From contig NC_046296.1 of NCBI RefSeq assembly GCF_004115265.2, positions 69,670,295 to 69,734,294 of the forward strand: 64,000 bases of DNA, in the 5' to 3' direction. The notes under the pieces are model-generated. The model was given only the letters and a program-made list of their open reading frames with translations, had not been told where the DNA came from and did no database searches. Source of the DNA: Rhinolophus ferrumequinum. Lineage: Eukaryota > Chordata > Mammalia > Chiroptera > Rhinolophidae. Each line of letters opens with the position of its first letter. The first letter of the stretch is position 1. The position numbers and the translations under genes are program-made. Shown here in pieces: positions 1-54,044 of this stretch.

Positions 1-83
1 GTTAAGGCACGGAAAAAACAGCTAGGCAAGTTACCTCGGTAGCTGGTCTGATGCAATGGCGGGTGTGTCTGTGTGTCTTCTAG

Positions 84-203
84 AACTACGTGAAGGCCAT
101 GCGGCTGTTTGTGGGAGATCCGGTGTGGACGGCGTACAACCGGCCAGCGGACCACTTCGAGGCTCGAGGGCAGTACTTGGCATTTTTGGCACAGACAGCA
201 TAG
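84..203 (+). CDS. ADI1: ADI1 last coding exon (acireductone dioxygenase, C-terminal 39 residues)
   Basis: The exon follows a pyrimidine-rich tract and an AG acceptor at 82-83, starts on a codon boundary and runs 40 codons to TAG at 201-203. The peptide reads [20 protein letters not shown], then [10 protein letters not shown] and ends FLAQTA, which matches the C-terminus of mammalian ADI1 almost residue for residue. ADI1 is a cupin-fold metalloenzyme of the methionine salvage pathway. With iron it oxidises the acireductone intermediate to formate and the 2-keto precursor of methionine. From family knowledge the metal-binding His and Glu residues lie in earlier exons, upstream of this window, so catalytic competence cannot be judged here. 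The gene points towards TRAPPC12, so the two are tail to tail. The rest of the gene is cut off by the window edge. Confidence 0.97.
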   Translation, partial: NYVKAMRLFVGDPVWTAYNRPADHFEARGQYLAFLAQTA

Positions 204-908
204 CAGTGCTGCCTGGCACCCACACCCGCCTTCACCCCTTCATGGTCCTCAGCACGACAGCAGAAAATCTGTCATGTTCTCCTTGCTTTTACTGTAGACT
301 TTAGGCTGGGTGAGATTTCCTCTGCGAGATTATTTGATCAGAATATGTTTTAATGAAAGGAGCTATAAAACTGATTTTTGCATGGAAGTAACTGTGGAAA
401 TGTGGACACATTCCTTTTGTCTAATTCAAAATCAGTATTTTGTAGCTCTGTTAACACATGCATCCCCCCGGAACCGGAGGACTTGCACCTTCCCGGGTGT
501 AACTGAGCAGCCATCCCATGGGACCAGATTTCGCAGCTTTAAGATTTCCTGTGAGCAGGTATAAGAGTAGATGACAGGCTGGCTGGGTGCCACACTCTCC
601 TCCCAAAACATGGCGGAGTGCAGGGGGAGGGGTGAGCTCACATTAGGGGGACACTCACAGTCGCTTATCCCCCTTTGTTACTCAACATAAAGTAGCGGCC
701 TTAATTTTATGCTCATGGCTTGGAGTTTCCTTACATTCAGGTGTATGTGGCCATTGAAATCACCCGTTTACATTCTTTGTGTGATTGTGTGTGTGTGTAA
801 TTGATTTATATTTTATCTGTGTTAATCTTTCTTCAATGAGATTTCAGTGAGATTTCTAGGTTAAACTCCTTACTATTTATATATTTTGTTACAATGAAGC
901 TTTTGAAT
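204..908 (+). other. ADI1: ADI1 3' UTR and near flank
   Basis: This stretch follows the ADI1 stop codon and must hold at least the proximal 3' UTR. I see no AATAAA in the first 1.2 kb. Weaker variants are present: TATAAA at 364-369 and CATAAA at 686-691, the latter followed by a GT-rich stretch at about 777-800. Which one is used cannot be told from sequence. No other gene or repeat is recognisable here. Confidence 0.5.
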
Positions 909-1281
909 TTCCCCTCCCCCAGCCCCTCCCTCCGTTCTCCCACCTCCCTGCCACTCCGGTTCAAGCCGTTGTTTCTCAGTCTAGTTGTGTAGGACACAGC
1001 TCCCTGTCCCATGGTGGTGGTATGGGCCTTGAGCTCCCCCTGAATGAGGTAATCGGTCTCCAGTCGTCGGTCAGCGCTCACAGCAGCTCATGGCAGCCCA
1101 CGGCAGCCCACGGCAGCCCACGCCAATCTCCGACTGCTCACGTAGCCCAGCTGCACGGAGAGCTGTTGTTCACAAACTTAGCTGTAGAGGGCGCAGCTCA
1201 CTGGCCCATGTGGGGATTGAACCGGTGGCCTTCGGCGTTAGGAGCACTGCGCTCCAACCGCCTGAGCCACCGGGCCGGCCC
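909..1281 (-). mobile_element. tRNA-derived SINE (Rhin-1-like), full length with target-site duplication
   Basis: Read on the - strand, the element starts with a tRNA-like head (GGTGGCTCAGGCGGTTGGAG near 1274-1255, a box A region, then a box B-like GGTTCAATCC). It continues through a body that includes three to four copies of a 10-bp unit (GGCAGCCCAC on +, about 1090-1122) and ends in a purine-rich tail. It is flanked by identical 12-bp direct repeats AAGCTTTTGAAT at 897-908 and 1282-1293, the mark of L1-driven insertion. The head matches the SINE at 45900-46082. I recall this family as Rhin-1 of horseshoe bats and relatives; the name is from memory. Confidence 0.85.
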
Positions 1282-1293
1282 AAGCTTTTGAAT

Positions 1294-4200
1294 CTTAACA
1301 AGAAAACGGTGCATCATTTTCTTACTCAGTAATTTTGAGATGCAGTTATGCCTAATTTGTTACAATCATAGAAAAGCCCCAAATCAATGTCATGCCTTAA
1401 GGGCAGGTTGTTTTTAAGGGTTTCTTAAAACTGGTCTAAAAACTTTGTATTAAGAATTCTTTCCAACCTGCACATGGCTCTTGGGGAGGCACATACATTG
1501 CAGAGGAAGCTCAAGCCTTGGACATCTTGGTAGACTTTGGATTTGAGTCCAAATGTGTGGCGGGGCAGAAGACTCAATGTGCTCCCCACGGCCCCACATC
1601 CAGTGAAATGACAAAGATTTTCTGCGTTAAGTGCAGTGGTTTCAAATATATTGACCAATACTTTGACAATCTTCTGCGCAAAGATGGAGCCCAGCCCGGT
1701 TGTCCCCCTGAGTGTGGGCTGGACTTGGTGACTCATTTCTACTGGCTGAGATGTGGCAGAGGTGACCGTGTGACAGCTGTGGTTTCCTGCTTGCTCTCTG
1801 GGGCCACTTGAGGGAGGCCGGCCGCTATGTCAGGACACCAACTGCCCCTGCCTTGTCCGGTGTGGAAAGCGGCCCCTCCGACAGTGGCCCCTTCAGCTGA
1901 TGTGGCCCCAGTGGACGTGACTGTGCCCCAGGGCCCCAGCCAAGCACTCCCAGATTCCCGACTCAGAAATTGTGGGCGACGATACACTTAGTGCAAACAT
2001 TGTCCTCAGTCACTGGGTTTGGGGGCAATTCTGTTGTACAGCACTGACAGTGGGTAAGTTAAGTAAAATCCTTAAGTGTGCCCCTCCACCCAGAAAGGTG
2101 CGCCCCAGGGATCAGCTGTGAGAAACAGAAGCAAATGGAGTCTGGCCTGTGAGGAAACAAGCCAGGAGCAGCTGCATGTCCGTGCCGACAGCAGATGTCT
2201 GCGCGGGAAGCAGGTACGGCAATGGTAGCAGGACAGGAGGCGTCTTGTTGCCCCCAGGCTGTGGGCATGCTCAGGACACTGTCCTATAGCACCGGGCTCA
2301 TGTGCAGCAAGCTTGGTGGGTGAGGAGGGGAGAGGGTCCTCCTCTGTCCCAGTGTGTACACAGGCTGGTGAGCACCTGGAGGCGTCCCTGCCACCAACAT
2401 GCTTCGCCCTCCAGCTGGTCTCGTCCTATCCCAACCCCACAGATGCAGGGATTCTGTGGTTTCTTCTGTTGTCTCAGTCAGGGCTCTCTGCTGCCAGTGA
2501 CAGAAACTCAGTATGAAGAAAGCTCAGGTGACAGGACAGGAGCACATGTGGGTGACAGTCAAGAGTGTCACCTTGCTCATCTCTTCTGCAAGTTGTCTTT
2601 ATTCTGTTGCAAATTGGACGCCTCCTCCCCGCACGGGTACTGGACTGTGTGAAGCCTGACTCCTCACCCCACGACTTGGGAGGGTTCTGTGACTCCACCT
2701 GCGCCGAGAGCTCCGGTGAGGGGGACAGGGCCAGAGAGCAGTCATGGCTGCGAGGGGCCACCCGCAAGCCTGGGGGTGGCTGTGGTGCCCTCCACAGCTG
2801 CCCCATGTGACCCCAAGTCCTGCTGGCCGGCGGTGGGGACAGCTATGGAATTCCGCCAGCGTGATTTCTGGATTGGAGGGCCAGGGAGGTCCTGAGCGTC
2901 GTCCCCAGGGAGGGAGACTGCCTGCCCGCGTCGCTTTGTCAGAGGGGCAGTCTGTCACGTCAAGCCCGTCTGGGGAGGCGTGGGGCAGCCCGGCTCAGGG
3001 ACAGGTCCACCTTCACGGTGTCTGTGGGGTGAGGCTCCTTCACTTGGTGGGAAGGGCCAGCTCAGGATGCCAGCCTCTGATTAGCTGTGGCAGCATGGCT
3101 GGTGGCTTTGACTGGCAGAGGGGCCAGCTGCTCCTGGTATCCATGCTGTCTGTGCCCCTCAGGGGCAGTCCTGACTGGCCAGCTCCCATGTCCCAGTCAG
3201 CACAGGCAGCTGACCTGCCTGCTCAGTTCCGGAGGCAGAAGTCTGAGGGCCGGGGGCGAGCGTGGGTGTGTTCGGGTGAGGACGGTCTTCTCGGCGTGTG
3301 GACAGCGCTGTCTCTCTGTGTCCTCACGGTGCAGAGGGACAGTGAGCATCAGCATGTCCTCGTCTAACATCACCCAAAGGCCCACCTCTTAACACCAGCC
3401 CACTGGGCCTGGCTGCAGCGTGTGACTCTGGGGGGACACATCCAATCCCCAGCACGCTGAGCGCCCCTTTGGAAAACCGAAAGGTGAGCTCTTTGTGCTG
3501 GTAGCACTGCCGGCCTCCCCAGGCCACCCCAAGCCTCCAACAGCCCAGAGCAGCCCTCGGTGACCAGGGGGCTTCCTTCAGTGGCTGCTGGGGGCAGGGA
3601 AGCCTCCTGCTCTTAATGGGACACCGGAGGGCGGGCGAACCTCACTCTTACTCGACAGGTCACACACCTACCTGTGCTCCATCAGCCCTGATGGAGCCGA
3701 CAGGGTGGAACAACTGTCCATTTGGAAACATGAGGCAGTATGTTTGTACACACGTGCACCCTAACGCTGGCTCACGATGCTGGGAACTCCCCGGCTGTGC
3801 ATCCTCCTCTGGCTGACTGGGCCCTGAGGAGGGCAGTGCAGGAGCCTGGGTGAGAGTGGGGTACGAAGGGAAACCTGGGGGCTGGCTGGGGCGGGGGGGC
3901 GGGGCCGCAGAGCCCAACCGGCGCCGTCCTCTGCGTTTCTGTGTTTCCTGCTTGTAGGAAGTTAGGTTTTTGCAGCATCCTCTTACTTGATATGGGGTCA
4001 GGGCACTGGAGCCACCGGGCAGGGGGACGCCACCCAGGTCGCTGTGTCAGGGGCTGAGTGGGGACCTGGCGCTGGGGCCTCGGTCTCCCTTTTGGGAACG
4101 AGTGTGCTTCATGGAGAGCCACCACCAGGACCTCCTGTGCCCCCTTTTCCAGGACATTTCAGTGTCTTTCATTTCCTGTGTTAAAAACACTTGGGTTTGT

Positions 4201-7200
4201 TTTGCAGAAACTGTTCTGAAACCCCAGTGGGATCTCGTGTGGGTGACGTGGCCACCTGGCAAGGCTGACGCGATGACATCACCACGAGTCGCTCTCGTAC
4301 CCACGTCCCTCCATGGGTTCATCCCTAGAACTCTGATGCTCTCTGATGATCGCCCTGCAGGACAAGGGGTGGGGGGGCGGGGGGCGGGCACAGGATGACA
4401 GGGGCTCACTCTCAGGGCCAGAGCCTCAGGCCAGTGGCCACACATCTTGGCGTCAACGCTGGTGGCTCTGAGCTGCCTGGGGCCTCCCAGTGCCCCCCAG
4501 GAACCAGAAGAGCTGCCAGCAGCCTGGCCTCCACTCCACAGAGGGTCTTCCTGGGCGCAGCCTCTGCACAGAAGAGGCTGGACCTGTGTGGCCGAGTCCC
4601 AGCTCTGTCCCCTGACAGTGACGGGGCTTCTCTCACTGGTAAAGGGACTGTGGCCAACGGGAGGCTCCATGTCCGTGAGGCTCAGAGCGGCACACGGAAA
4701 ACACAGGGGCCTTGTTCCCTCGAATTTGAAATGTCTGCTTTGGTCTACCTGTGCCTGCCACCTAGCGGGGTGATGGGTAAGCAGTGATGACAAAATTCAC
4801 AGCAGCTAGGCCTCATTGGGAACGGGTCTGCAAACGTGGGCAATAAGGGTCCGAGCTCATCCTGGACGGGGCGGGCCCTGAGTCCAAGGAGAGAAGCCGA
4901 GGGAGAGGCCACAAGGACGGGCAGGGGCTGCAGGGACGCTGACCACCCGGGCCTGAGGCTGGGAGACAGGCGTGGAACCCGGAAGGCACAAGCCTGCCCA
5001 CACCGGCCCTGACCCTGGGCTCCTGAACTGCGAGGGGAGGATCTCTGGTTTGCAGCCACCATCTTCTGCTTTGCTACGACCGGTCAGGAAAACAGTCTGG
5101 CTTCCATTTTCACATGAGAACCGCATGGTTCTGAGAGGCCAGCTCCCCGCCCAAGATGGCCCAGCTGGTAGGAGTAGGGCACCTGGCCCTCTGTGCCCAT
5201 CCCCAAAGCCTGGCTTTTCCCAGTGGTGGGGAGGAGACAGTGGGGGCACGGGTGCATCCAGGCTGCCCCTCCAGACCTCTGAGGCTGGCCATGCGACGTC
5301 CCTGCTGTCCCCAGCATGGCAGGGGGAAGACAGAGCTATTACCACTCTGACCCTGTGCCAGTGACTGAGACGACACGCCCTCTTCAGGGCCTAAGACAGC
5401 AGCGCCGTGGTCCCCGCCCCCCAGCAGTCCTAGAGGATCTAGGAGACCCTGTTCCTGGGCAAGCGAGAACGCAGGAAAGGGGGGGATGGTTTCCCGCCAT
5501 AGCTGAGGGCCACCTCCGCTCACCAGAAAGCTGGCTCCATGACCCTGTGTGTCCCCCTGGCTGCTGCAGGCACTTACCCTCAGCTTCTCTTTTGCCTGGA
5601 TTTTCCGCCCGGACGATGGACCCACTGACGTAAGGAGTGTCCGAGTCCCCGACTGGTCACACTGCCACCTCTCCTTGTACCTGCTCGTATTTGCTCTGTG
5701 TTTGGGTGCTCCTGTGTTAGGGACCCAGCAGACTTCCTGGGGTGGCCTGTCCTCGGGACACCCGTCCACTGTGGCCAGCCGGCTCCCGTGGCTTCAGTTC
5801 CGGTCCCGAGGACAGCTGAGGGCCCAGGAGGATGAGTATGTCTGAAGGTCCCCGTCAAGTGTCAGAGGACACTCGACCGGGGGCCCCACACTCATCATTC
5901 CTGGCACGGCTGTCTGGCTGGCCCTGACTGTGTCCTCACAAAACCTTTCCTCTGTGCACGCACCCCTGGTGTCGGGGGGGACCCTTGGGAGGTCCCCCGT
6001 CATGGTGGATCAGGACCCACGCTTCCGCTTTCAGTCTTTATCATCTCCTTACAGGCCCCTTTCCAGTTACAGCCACACTGGGGTTAGGGCTTCAACCTGT
6101 GGATGGGGGGTGGGGGCAGGGCTCTGGGGAACAGCTTTCAAGCGCAGGCAGCAGCAGGTGTGCAGGCCAGGTGGCTGGACGGCGGGGAGAGGCGGTGCAG
6201 GAGCCGGCAGAGGGGATGGGGCCAGCCGCACAGGGCTTGTGGTCTCCCCTCTAAAGCAGGAACCAGTGGACGGCTGGGACACGCGGCACCGTGTGTCTGC
6301 TCTGTGGGGACAAGCCAGTGGAGCCATGACAACCCTCTATCATCCTCTTAACAGGAAGAGACGCAGGTTCAGAGAAGCCCAGCTGTTTCACCAAGGCCCC
6401 AAGTTCGGGGTGGCAGACCCCCCCCGTCTCAGTGCCTTTGCGTTGGAGTCACACTGAAGAGGATGTGACATTCGTGCAGTACCTATCGGGGGCGCTTGCT
6501 ATGGCCAGGTCTCTCCCAGAAGATGGTCAGCAAACAGCCCCCAGGCCCAAGGTGGACGGCGGCCTATTTCTGAATGTCCTGCAGGCTCAGAATGGTTTTC
6601 AGAGCTTTAAACAGCTGTCACAACAAAAACAAGCCAAAGAAGATGTGACAGAGACGGCACACGGCTGCAACGCCTGCAGTATTTACCATCTGGCCCGTCA
6701 CAGGAAACCCCTGCTGACAGCCCTCCTAGGACTCAGTGAGCAAAGTGGGGGCTGGGCGGGGGGAGGGCTGTGATCATGGTCTTGTTTCTCCAGTGTGTCC
6801 TGTAAGTCTGTGGGGAGAGGGGCCTTCAGAGCGTGGTGTGTCACCTCCTGCAAGGCCGACCCCACAGGACTTCATGGAGATGGCACGCCCATGAAGACAT
6901 GCACAATTCAGATAAGCAGAGGGACCAGCCCAGGGCAAGCGTGACTGCAGCTGCAGGTTGTTCTTTTGTCCAGTGGCAAGGTGCTCTCTGCCTCGTTTAA
7001 CGGCTCAATGAGTTTGTGAAGTTATAAACGTAGTTATAGAAGTAGTCACCTCGTAACATTTTTATTTGAACAGTACTGTGTTCCCTAAAAAAAACACAGA
7101 ACATGCTGAAGTAGCATTTATGCAGCAGATGCCGAGGTTGGAGAAATTGGAGTCTGGTTGCTTTTCCTGTAACAATCAGGGTGAGAAACATGAGAAAGTG

Positions 7201-8470
7201 AGATTGCTCCTGAACGAGCAAGAGATACTTTATCATCCGTGATTGTAACAATGGTTGATAAGAATCGTCTCACGGCTTTTTAACGTGCAGATCTTTACAA
7301 ACGCCCGCCGTTACGGGGACTGGACAGGATTGATGGCTTGGCTTCCTGGGGCCTCTGGACCCTCCAGTGCTGCCAGGAGCACGTGTGGTTTGCTCTGGGC
7401 CCTTCCCGGGAGCGGTGTTTGTTCTGTTTTTATTCAAGAGGTGTTAGGGAGACTGAATGTGGACGAGCCGCTGGAGCTGGGTCTGCCCTTCAGAGGCTCT
7501 GGGACTCCCTGGAGACTCGGACGTGAGGGCCTTAGTTGTATGCTGAGGACGCAGCTCTGGGAGACAGCAGCCCAGGGCTACCTGCTGGGGAGGGCGCAGT
7601 CTGATCCACGCTCAGGCCTGCACGAAATGTCCACGCTTCTGTTCTTCAGTTGAATTAAATCCACTTTTGGCCCTTTCCTCCTGACCTTGGCTATTCCTGG
7701 CCCCCCAACCCACACAGGATGAGACCAGAATCCAGGGCTCAGGTATGGCCTGGAGCACATTCAGTGGTGGAGGCCAGGACATCCTGGTGGCCCTGGCACA
7801 CTGACTGACCATGTGGTGCTTACGAGCTCCCGGGCCAGAAAACCGGGTAACCTGGTTCCCACCATCCAGGCTCTTCACTGTCCCAGGCAGGACATCCTGG
7901 GTCCTGCGTCCCCCCTGAACTGGGTGGTTCCTGGTCAGAGCAGGACCTGCAGCCCTGGCCCAGCAGAGGTCCTGCCAGCATCACCTGCACGTGTGCCCGA
8001 AGCCAAGCGAGTGCCAGGGCCACCTCGGGGCCTAGGCCGCAGGGTTGGGTATTGGGGAGACCACGTCAGCACTGTGAGAGCCGTCCTGCGCACGTCTGGG
8101 GATGCAAACCCCAGTTCACTGGGGAACCTTGAGTCCTGTCTCCAGCTTGCCTGGCTCTGTCCCAGGAGCCCGTGCGGTATCACCTGCTTTTATGCACAAC
8201 TGACAGGGGACTGTTCTCACCCACAGACCTGGAAACGCAGGTTTCTGGGGACAGACACCTCTGTGGCCTCGGGCAAAGTTCAAGGTGGAGGCTGAGTCTC
8301 ATCCACCCGCCAAAGCCAGATCTGAAGGAAAACATTGGAATGGGGAATTCAAATGACATCAGATTTTTGCGGCAACTGAAACACACAAGTTTTATTTTTC
8401 TCTCCCTGGAGAGGTTTTAGAACCTCCTCGGTATTCAATAGTCATGGCCGTCTCATCCCTTTCTCCGATT
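1294..8470. other. GC-rich intergenic stretch downstream of ADI1
   Basis: About 7 kb of unique-looking, GC-rich, CpG-containing DNA. Open frames of up to about 250 codons occur on both strands, but they overlap one another, lack recognisable domains or conserved splice partners, and look like chance frames in GC-rich sequence. One MIR-like remnant lies at about 6330-6400. An AT-richer patch at about 7000-7290 matches no repeat I know. Confidence 0.5.
6330..6400 (-). repeat. MIR SINE fragment
   Basis: The segment reads like the antisense MIR core: CTATCATCCTCTTAACAGG, then GCAGGTTCAGAGAAGCCCAG, equivalent to the family's segment for a run of Ts, a gagged purine core and the AGAGAGGTTAAG motif. 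It is short and diverged. Confidence 0.5.
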
Positions 8471-8479
8471 TTAGTGTGT

Positions 8480-8485
8480 AATAAA
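8480..8485 (+). terminator. Canonical poly(A) signal AATAAA on the + strand
   Basis: AATAAA is followed 35-50 nt later by a GT-rich element (GTATGTGTTGGTGTTTT, 8521-8537), the usual layout of a cleavage and polyadenylation site. The only + strand gene upstream is ADI1, whose stop is 8.3 kb away. This would therefore be either a distal alternative ADI1 3' end or the end of an unannotated + strand transcript. Confidence 0.45.
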
Positions 8486-8519
8486 TCTGTATTTCAGTAA
8501 CTGTTGAGGTCGTCTGCCC

Positions 8520-9267
8520 GGTATGTGTTGGTGTTTTGACTTTATTACAAACGAACAGAAATATAGCTCGCTTTACTTCTGCACTAGATGTTTATACCAC
8601 AGCCTTTCACCTGAGTTCTAATCTTGACTGCACTAGAAGAGTAGCGACCGAAAGGACCCTGCCAGCCTTTCCCAAGGAAGGGAAGACGTTCTCAGGGGTG
8701 CAGGTTTGGTAAGAGTAGGAACAAGTCCCAACGTCCAGACGTGAAGGATGGTGGCCACTGAAGGCCGCTGTCTGTGCCCTCGCCTCTGCTGTTGGACTCA
8801 CCCCCTAAGCGCACGCTGTGCCCGTGATGCAGGGAAAACGGGAAGCGACGGGGGGCTCTGTCCCCATCACCAGGCTTGTGAGGGTGTTCACAGGCTGAAA
8901 AGGAAGCAGACGAGTAAAGGAGATGCACTCAGTGCTGGGATGTGGGGGGGAGGTGGGGAGAGGCACTTCACTCAGAGCCTCTCCACGTTTATAAACGCTG
9001 CAGGCGCTCAGACAGGCTGAGGATGATTTACATTACAGAGCGTGTGGGGAGCTGACGGCTTTGCTCGGACGATATTCTGCTCCCAGGAATACACAGCAGG
9101 GACAGTGCGTCTGGGGATTCCTCCGTCGCGACCACCGTCCTCACGGCACATGCGCCCCTGCAGCCACACACACTGAGCCGCGGGGTCCAGCTGCCTGTTG
9201 AGCAGCGTGGCCCTGGCTCCGATCACAGAACTGTCACTGGTGTCCCTGTGATGGCTGCGGGGCAGGC
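8520..9267 (-). other. TRAPPC12: TRAPPC12 3' UTR (inferred extent)
   Basis: This is the stretch between the TRAPPC12 stop codon and the first canonical - strand AATAAA. It contains no repeat that I recognise. Its end is inferred from the poly(A) signal only. Confidence 0.45.
8541..8546 (-). terminator. TRAPPC12: Candidate TRAPPC12 poly(A) signal
   Basis: TTTATT on the + strand gives AATAAA on the - strand, about 720 nt beyond the TRAPPC12 stop codon. The downstream sequence on the - strand is A/C-rich rather than GT-rich, so the site is not ideal. A TATAAA variant nearer the stop (8988-8993 on -) is an alternative end. Confidence 0.4.
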
Positions 9268-51605
<42,338 letters not shown>

Positions 51606-51689
51606 GTCGCCTGAAACCAAGACAAACATAAACCAGCCTCATCAGCTTTGTGCCTCGGTTACTGTGAGCTGACTTCATGCTATTAAAAT

Positions 51690-51930
51690 TGTTTTACTTT
51701 ATACAAAGGGTGAATGCACGTCATTATACATTTGTCTAATAGCATCGAATGCACAGCACCAAGAGTGAGCCCCAATGTCAACGAGGATTTCACGTGATAA
51801 TGACGTGTCAGTCAGTGCAGGTTCATCAACCCTAACAAATGTGCCCGGTGGGGGAGGCAGAAGGCACATGGAAACCGTGTGTGTACCTGCGGCAATTCTG
51901 CAGTGAACCTAAACTGTTCTAAAAACGAAA
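51690..51930 (+). mobile_element. Old LINE-1 3' UTR fragment
   Basis: AGCACCAAGAGTGAGCCCCA, then GTGATAATGACGTGTCAGTC, AACAAATGTGCCCGGTGGGG and GCAGTGAACCTAAACTGTTC match the end of ancient L1M 3' UTRs in order. Confidence 0.65.
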
Positions 51931-52014
51931 GCCTATGTAACAAACGCTCATCAGTTCTGTAGTCAAATGACTCAACATTCAAAAGACTCCATCTCTCCAC
52001 ACACTTATTCAGTA

Positions 52015-52705
52015 CTGTGGCAGAAGACATGTAACAAAATCTACCATCGTAATCATTTTTTAGCGTACAGTTCAGTGGTATTAAGTTGTGCAACCATCAC
52101 CACCATCCATCTCCAGAGCTTTCCATCATCCTCAAGTGAAACCCAGTCCCCATTAAACACTAACTCCCGTTCCGCCCTCCTCCCACTCCCTGGCACCCAC
52201 CATCTACTTTACGGACCTATAAACTTGACTATTCTAGGTACTTCACATAAGTGGAATCACACAGTATTTGTCCTTTCGCATCTGTCTTATTTCACTGAGC
52301 AAAACGTCCTCCGTGTTCATTCACGTTGTAGCAGGTGTCTGAATTTCCTTAATTTTTAAGGCTGAATAATGCTCCACTGTGTGCACGTACACGTTTTTAC
52401 CCATTTATCTGTTGATGGACATTCCGACTGCTGCTATCATTGACTACTGTGAACACCGCTGCTGTGAACCAGCGCACAAGCATCTCTGCCAGGGCCTGCT
52501 GGCCATTCTTTCGAGCGCTTGCCCAGAAGTGGGGCGGCTGGATCAGATGGCTATTCTACTTTAAATATTTGAGGACCCGCCAGACGGTTTTCCATGGTGG
52601 TCACAGCACTGCACATCCCCACCAGCAGCTCACAGGGTTCCCGTGTCTCCACATCCTCACCAAGCTTGTTCTTTTCTGTTTGAATGTAGCCATCTCACCA
52701 GGTGT
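52015..52705 (-). mobile_element. Old LINE-1 3' end, antisense
   Basis: The phrases GCGTACAGTTCAGTGGTATT, CACCACCATCCATCTCCAGA, ACTATTCTAGGTACTTCACA, GTGGAATCACACAGTATTTG, CTTAATTTTTAAGGCTGAAT and CAGACGGTTTTCCATGGTGG follow an antisense L1M 3' end over nearly 700 bp. Confidence 0.85.
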
Positions 52706-52714
52706 GAGGTCTCC

Positions 52715-52850
52715 CGCCTTTCAAACCCCACTTATTCTTTAAGACTCGGATGAAACACCCTCCTTCATGGAGCCTTCTCAAGACCCTCCAACCTATGATA
52801 ACCCCTCACGCTCTGAGTGTTAACGTCGTTTGCTTCACTCTGGGGATTCG
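52715..52850 (+). repeat. L2-like LINE fragment
   Basis: GACTCGGATGAAACACCCTC then CATGGAGCCTTCTCAAGACC resembles the L2 phrase for CTCAAATGTCACCTCC ... GAAGCCTTCCCTGACC. It is short and diverged. Confidence 0.4.
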
Positions 52851-52959
52851 GGACAGTGAGATGGCATGAATGTCAGAGGCAGTAAGGAAACCTAGGCTGG
52901 CTCACTGGGACACGCTGAGGGCTGAAGCTAACGACGACACCGAGATTATGCACTGGTGC

Positions 52960-53110
52960 TCACTGGGCACCTGCGGCGTTCTCGGTCCTCAGAATAACCC
53001 TATGACACGGCTGCTGCCAGTTCCTCCGTGTTTGAGATGAGGAAACTGAAGCTTAGCGAGCTTTCAATCTGGCTTGCTCACAATCATTCGGCTACTCACT
53101 GAGAAACCAA
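52960..53110 (-). repeat. MIR SINE fragment
   Basis: CAGAATAACCCTATGACACG, then GAGATGAGGAAACTGAAGCT and CTTGCTCACAATCATTCGGC follow the antisense MIR core in order. Confidence 0.75.
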
Positions 53111-53353
53111 GACCACATAAAGCTGAAATGCTGGGTGGATGCTGGCCGGTGGGGGCCACAGCACCAAACAAGAGTGAGTGTGAACTCTAAAAAAGCTATC
53201 TGCTCCTTTTCTTAAAGAATTGAGCAAAAGTTACTGTATATAGTTCTCCTCTCACATTCAAGTTAAGGAAACTAAGACTATCATAAAAAATGAGGGTTTT
53301 TCTGGTGGGGGGGCAACCGAACCAATACCTTTTTTACTTTTAAAAACTATACT

Positions 53354-53496
53354 TACTGTGTTTCCCCGAAAATAAGACCTAGCCGGACAATCAGCTCTAA
53401 TGCGTCTTTTGGACCGGGTCTTATATTAATTTTTGCTCCAAAAGACGCATTAGAGGTGATGGTCTGGGTAGGTCTTATCTTTGGGGAAATAGGGTA
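53354..53496. mobile_element. Palindromic TA-flanked foldback MITE, copy B
   Basis: TACTGTGTTTCCCCGAAAAT at the left end and, at the right, CTTATCTTTGGGGAAATAGGGTA. The interior phrase CTCCAAAAGACGCATTAGAG is shared with copy A at 47790-48027. At 143 bp it lacks the additional inner palindrome of copy A. Confidence 0.85.
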
Positions 53497-54044
53497 GCTG
53501 ATCTCTAGATAAGGTTACTTTTTTTCTCATGGTCAACACTTTCATCACAGTATTCCAAGTGAGCTGTCCTTCCAGCTGGATCACCCTGAGATCTAAAAAT
53601 AAGATTATTGTAAAGTAGATAAAGTCAAACATTTTGGAGAAGTTTCTTATCCAGCATAGTCAGTTACTAATTCCTCATTTATTATATGTTCATCTAGTAA
53701 TTATTAATTATGAATGAGTCAAAAATACAATGAAAAGGAACAAAAGCCTTTTTTCTTGTCATGTTTCCGAGTGAGCCCAGACTGGAGGCTACCTTGCGAC
53801 ATGAAAGAGTGGATGCACCCTCACAGGTAAGGCTTTTCCCTGGGTTCTCCCTGTGCAGGAAAATGGAAGCTGGGCACGAAGACCATTTAACCTCTGGGAC
53901 AGCTGAACAAGACACCTCTAAACTGCCTAACAGACTGATGAGGACACAGAACCAGAGGAGTGGTGGGACTCTCTGAAATCCCTGACAGTAAACGATATGG
54001 CCCGGAAGTGACTCCTGACTAAATCTCTGACTAAACCTCTGAGG

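Noticed and set aside
2744-3367. A 207-codon open frame on the + strand
   Set aside because: Same reasons: GC-rich, overlapped by frames on the other strand, low-complexity translation with no known motif.
4047-4793. A 248-codon open frame on the - strand in the ADI1-TRAPPC12 interval
   Set aside because: The stretch is GC-rich with overlapping long frames on both strands, no domain or homologue that I recognise, and a composition like its surroundings. It looks like a chance frame.
51606-51629. An upstream in-frame ATG giving eight more residues to TRAPPC12
   Set aside because: It lies on the intron side of the AG acceptor at 51611-51612, so it is not in the mature mRNA.
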